A DNA stretch of 6,883 nt, taken from contig JAFDJC010000173.1 of assembly GCA_019307665.1 (NCBI GenBank), forward strand, positions 1 through 6,883, written 5' to 3'. The translations under genes were made by a program, and so were the position numbers. Source of the DNA: Deltaproteobacteria bacterium. GTDB taxonomy: Bacteria > Desulfobacterota > Desulfobacteria > Desulfobacterales > SURF-7. The notes under the pieces are model-generated. The model was given only the letters and a program-made list of their open reading frames with translations. It ran no database searches and was not told the origin of the DNA. Of this stretch, positions 6,022-6,883 are shown in pieces; the stretch's first letter is position 1, and each line of letters opens with the position of its first letter.

Positions 6022-6883
6022 CTACTTGTTCTTTAAACAATACCTGTTAATTTCTTTTTCATATATCGCCAACAGGCGGGAAAGATATAGTTTGTCGTTA
6101 TAGTATTTACATACACGGTCATAGGCCGCCCTCCCCATCGTCTTCAGCATCTCCTGATCTGCCAGGGCCTGATCAATTTTTGCAGCCAGGTCACGTGCAT
6201 TACCCGGCTCAAAAAACCATCCTGTTTCGTTTTCTTTAAGCCAGTCCCTTATACCACCGATGCGTGATCCAATCACAGGTTTCATGTTGGCATAGGCTTC
6301 CAACCCCACCAGACAGAAGTTTTCAAGCCATACAGAGGGAATAACAATCACGGATGATCGCGCATAATATTTTCTTGTTTCGCCATAAGAAAGACCTGGA
6401 ATTATTTCAAGAAGGCCGGGATATGCCAACGCCTTTGATTTGATATCTTCCAGCAGTGGGCCTGCAGTGATAATCACAACTTTGCACTTGCTTTTTAAAT
6501 ATTTACAAGCATCTGCCAGAACTTGAACGCCTTTTTCATAGGAAGCTCTTCCAACAAACAGGACAATTTTTTCATCCGGGTTGAAATGCTTCCAGACAAA
6601 TTGTTTAACTTCTTGCTCAGGCATGATCGGCGTAAAATTCGGTAGCCAGGCAATTTGCTCAGGAGAAAATCCATTCTCAAGGAGACACTCAATTTGCATG
6701 CGGCTCTCTAAGATAAGTGCCGGCATTTTTTTGTGTACCTTATAATTTCTCAGAACCCAGGGTGCATTGCGGTCAAAATTATTTCTCGGAAACAACCCGG
6801 AAGAAATGCATCCCTGACGAATGCAGTCAACACCGAGCGGATACGGACAGATGCTTTTGTCTGGAAGCAATTTCCAGTTGGTA
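6022..6883 (-). CDS. GT4-family glycosyltransferase, N-terminus outside window
   Basis: This is a glycosyltransferase of the GT-B fold, GT4 (group 1) family, which transfers a sugar from an activated donor to a growing glycan at the cytosolic face of the membrane. About 286 residues are visible. Translation stays open to the right edge (TNWK precedes the TTG at 6870), so the start lies outside and roughly 100 or more residues are missing. Counting from that TTG codon, I see CPYPLGVDCIRQGC (8-21), the cysteine cluster seen in some GT4 proteins. The donor domain has KIVLFVGRASYEKGV (101-115), VVIITAG (131-137), IIPGLSYGETRKYYARS (156-172) and IPSVWLENFCLVGLEAYA (177-194). The EX7E pair is E183 and E191. 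It ends 157 bp before the dehydrogenase on the same strand and is probably the first of the three - strand genes here. Donor and acceptor sugars cannot be read from the sequence. Confidence 0.9.
   Translation of the reverse strand, partial: TNWKLLPDKSICPYPLGVDCIRQGCISSGLFPRNNFDRNAPWVLRNYKVHKKMPALILESRMQIECLLENGFSPEQIAWLPNFTPIMPEQEVKQFVWKHFNPDEKIVLFVGRASYEKGVQVLADACKYLKSKCKVVIITAGPLLEDIKSKALAYPGLLEIIPGLSYGETRKYYARSSVIVIPSVWLENFCLVGLEAYANMKPVIGSRIGGIRDWLKENETGWFFEPGNARDLAAKIDQALADQEMLKTMGRAAYDRVCKYYNDKLYLSRLLAIYEKEINRYCLKNK

Noticed and set aside
5891..6103. A 70-codon + strand open frame spanning the gap before the dehydrogenase and the end of the GT4 gene.
   Set aside because: It overlaps the GT4 coding end, lacks a credible ribosome binding site, and its translation shows no family features.

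Overview
The window looks like part of a surface-polysaccharide (O-antigen type) locus from a Gram-negative bacterium. This rests mainly on a complete ABC exporter pair of the Wzm/Wzt class, and on a glycosyltransferase and a sulfotransferase nearby. Base composition is moderate, and the gene content (winged-helix/nucleotidyltransferase gene, AbiEii-type gene, sulfotransferase) resembles loci I know from sulfate-reducing Desulfobacterota and relatives. That taxonomic guess is inference and weak.

Layout. Positions 1-1329 hold a small accessory block on the + strand: the 3' part of a nucleotidyltransferase-like gene (1-294), a small DUF6922-like gene (311-592), an AbiEii-type nucleotidyltransferase overlapping it by 8 bp (585-1205), and then a second, diverged copy of the 3' end of the first gene (1204-1329). 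Positions 1467-3590 hold wzm and wzt on the + strand. Positions 3641-6883 hold three genes on the - strand: sulfotransferase, zinc-dependent dehydrogenase, and a GT4 glycosyltransferase that runs off the right edge. The two blocks converge at 3590/3641, where I see no clear terminator.

How they work together. The GT4 enzyme, and perhaps the dehydrogenase, would help build or modify a glycan. The sulfotransferase would add a sulfate. Wzm/Wzt would export a lipid-linked glycan across the inner membrane, and the C-terminal domain of Wzt would recognise a feature of the chain. The DUF6922/AbiEii pair looks like a toxin-antitoxin or phage-defence module and is unrelated to glycan synthesis.

The most unusual structure is that this AT-rich two-gene module is bracketed by two copies of the same gene's 3' end. 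The copies share an exact 29-bp direct repeat (175-203 and 1204-1232), and the AbiEii stop codon overlaps the second copy. Deleting the segment between the repeats would leave the first gene in frame with a different C-terminus. No gene without an assignment is left, and no stretch over 300 bp lacks a gene.
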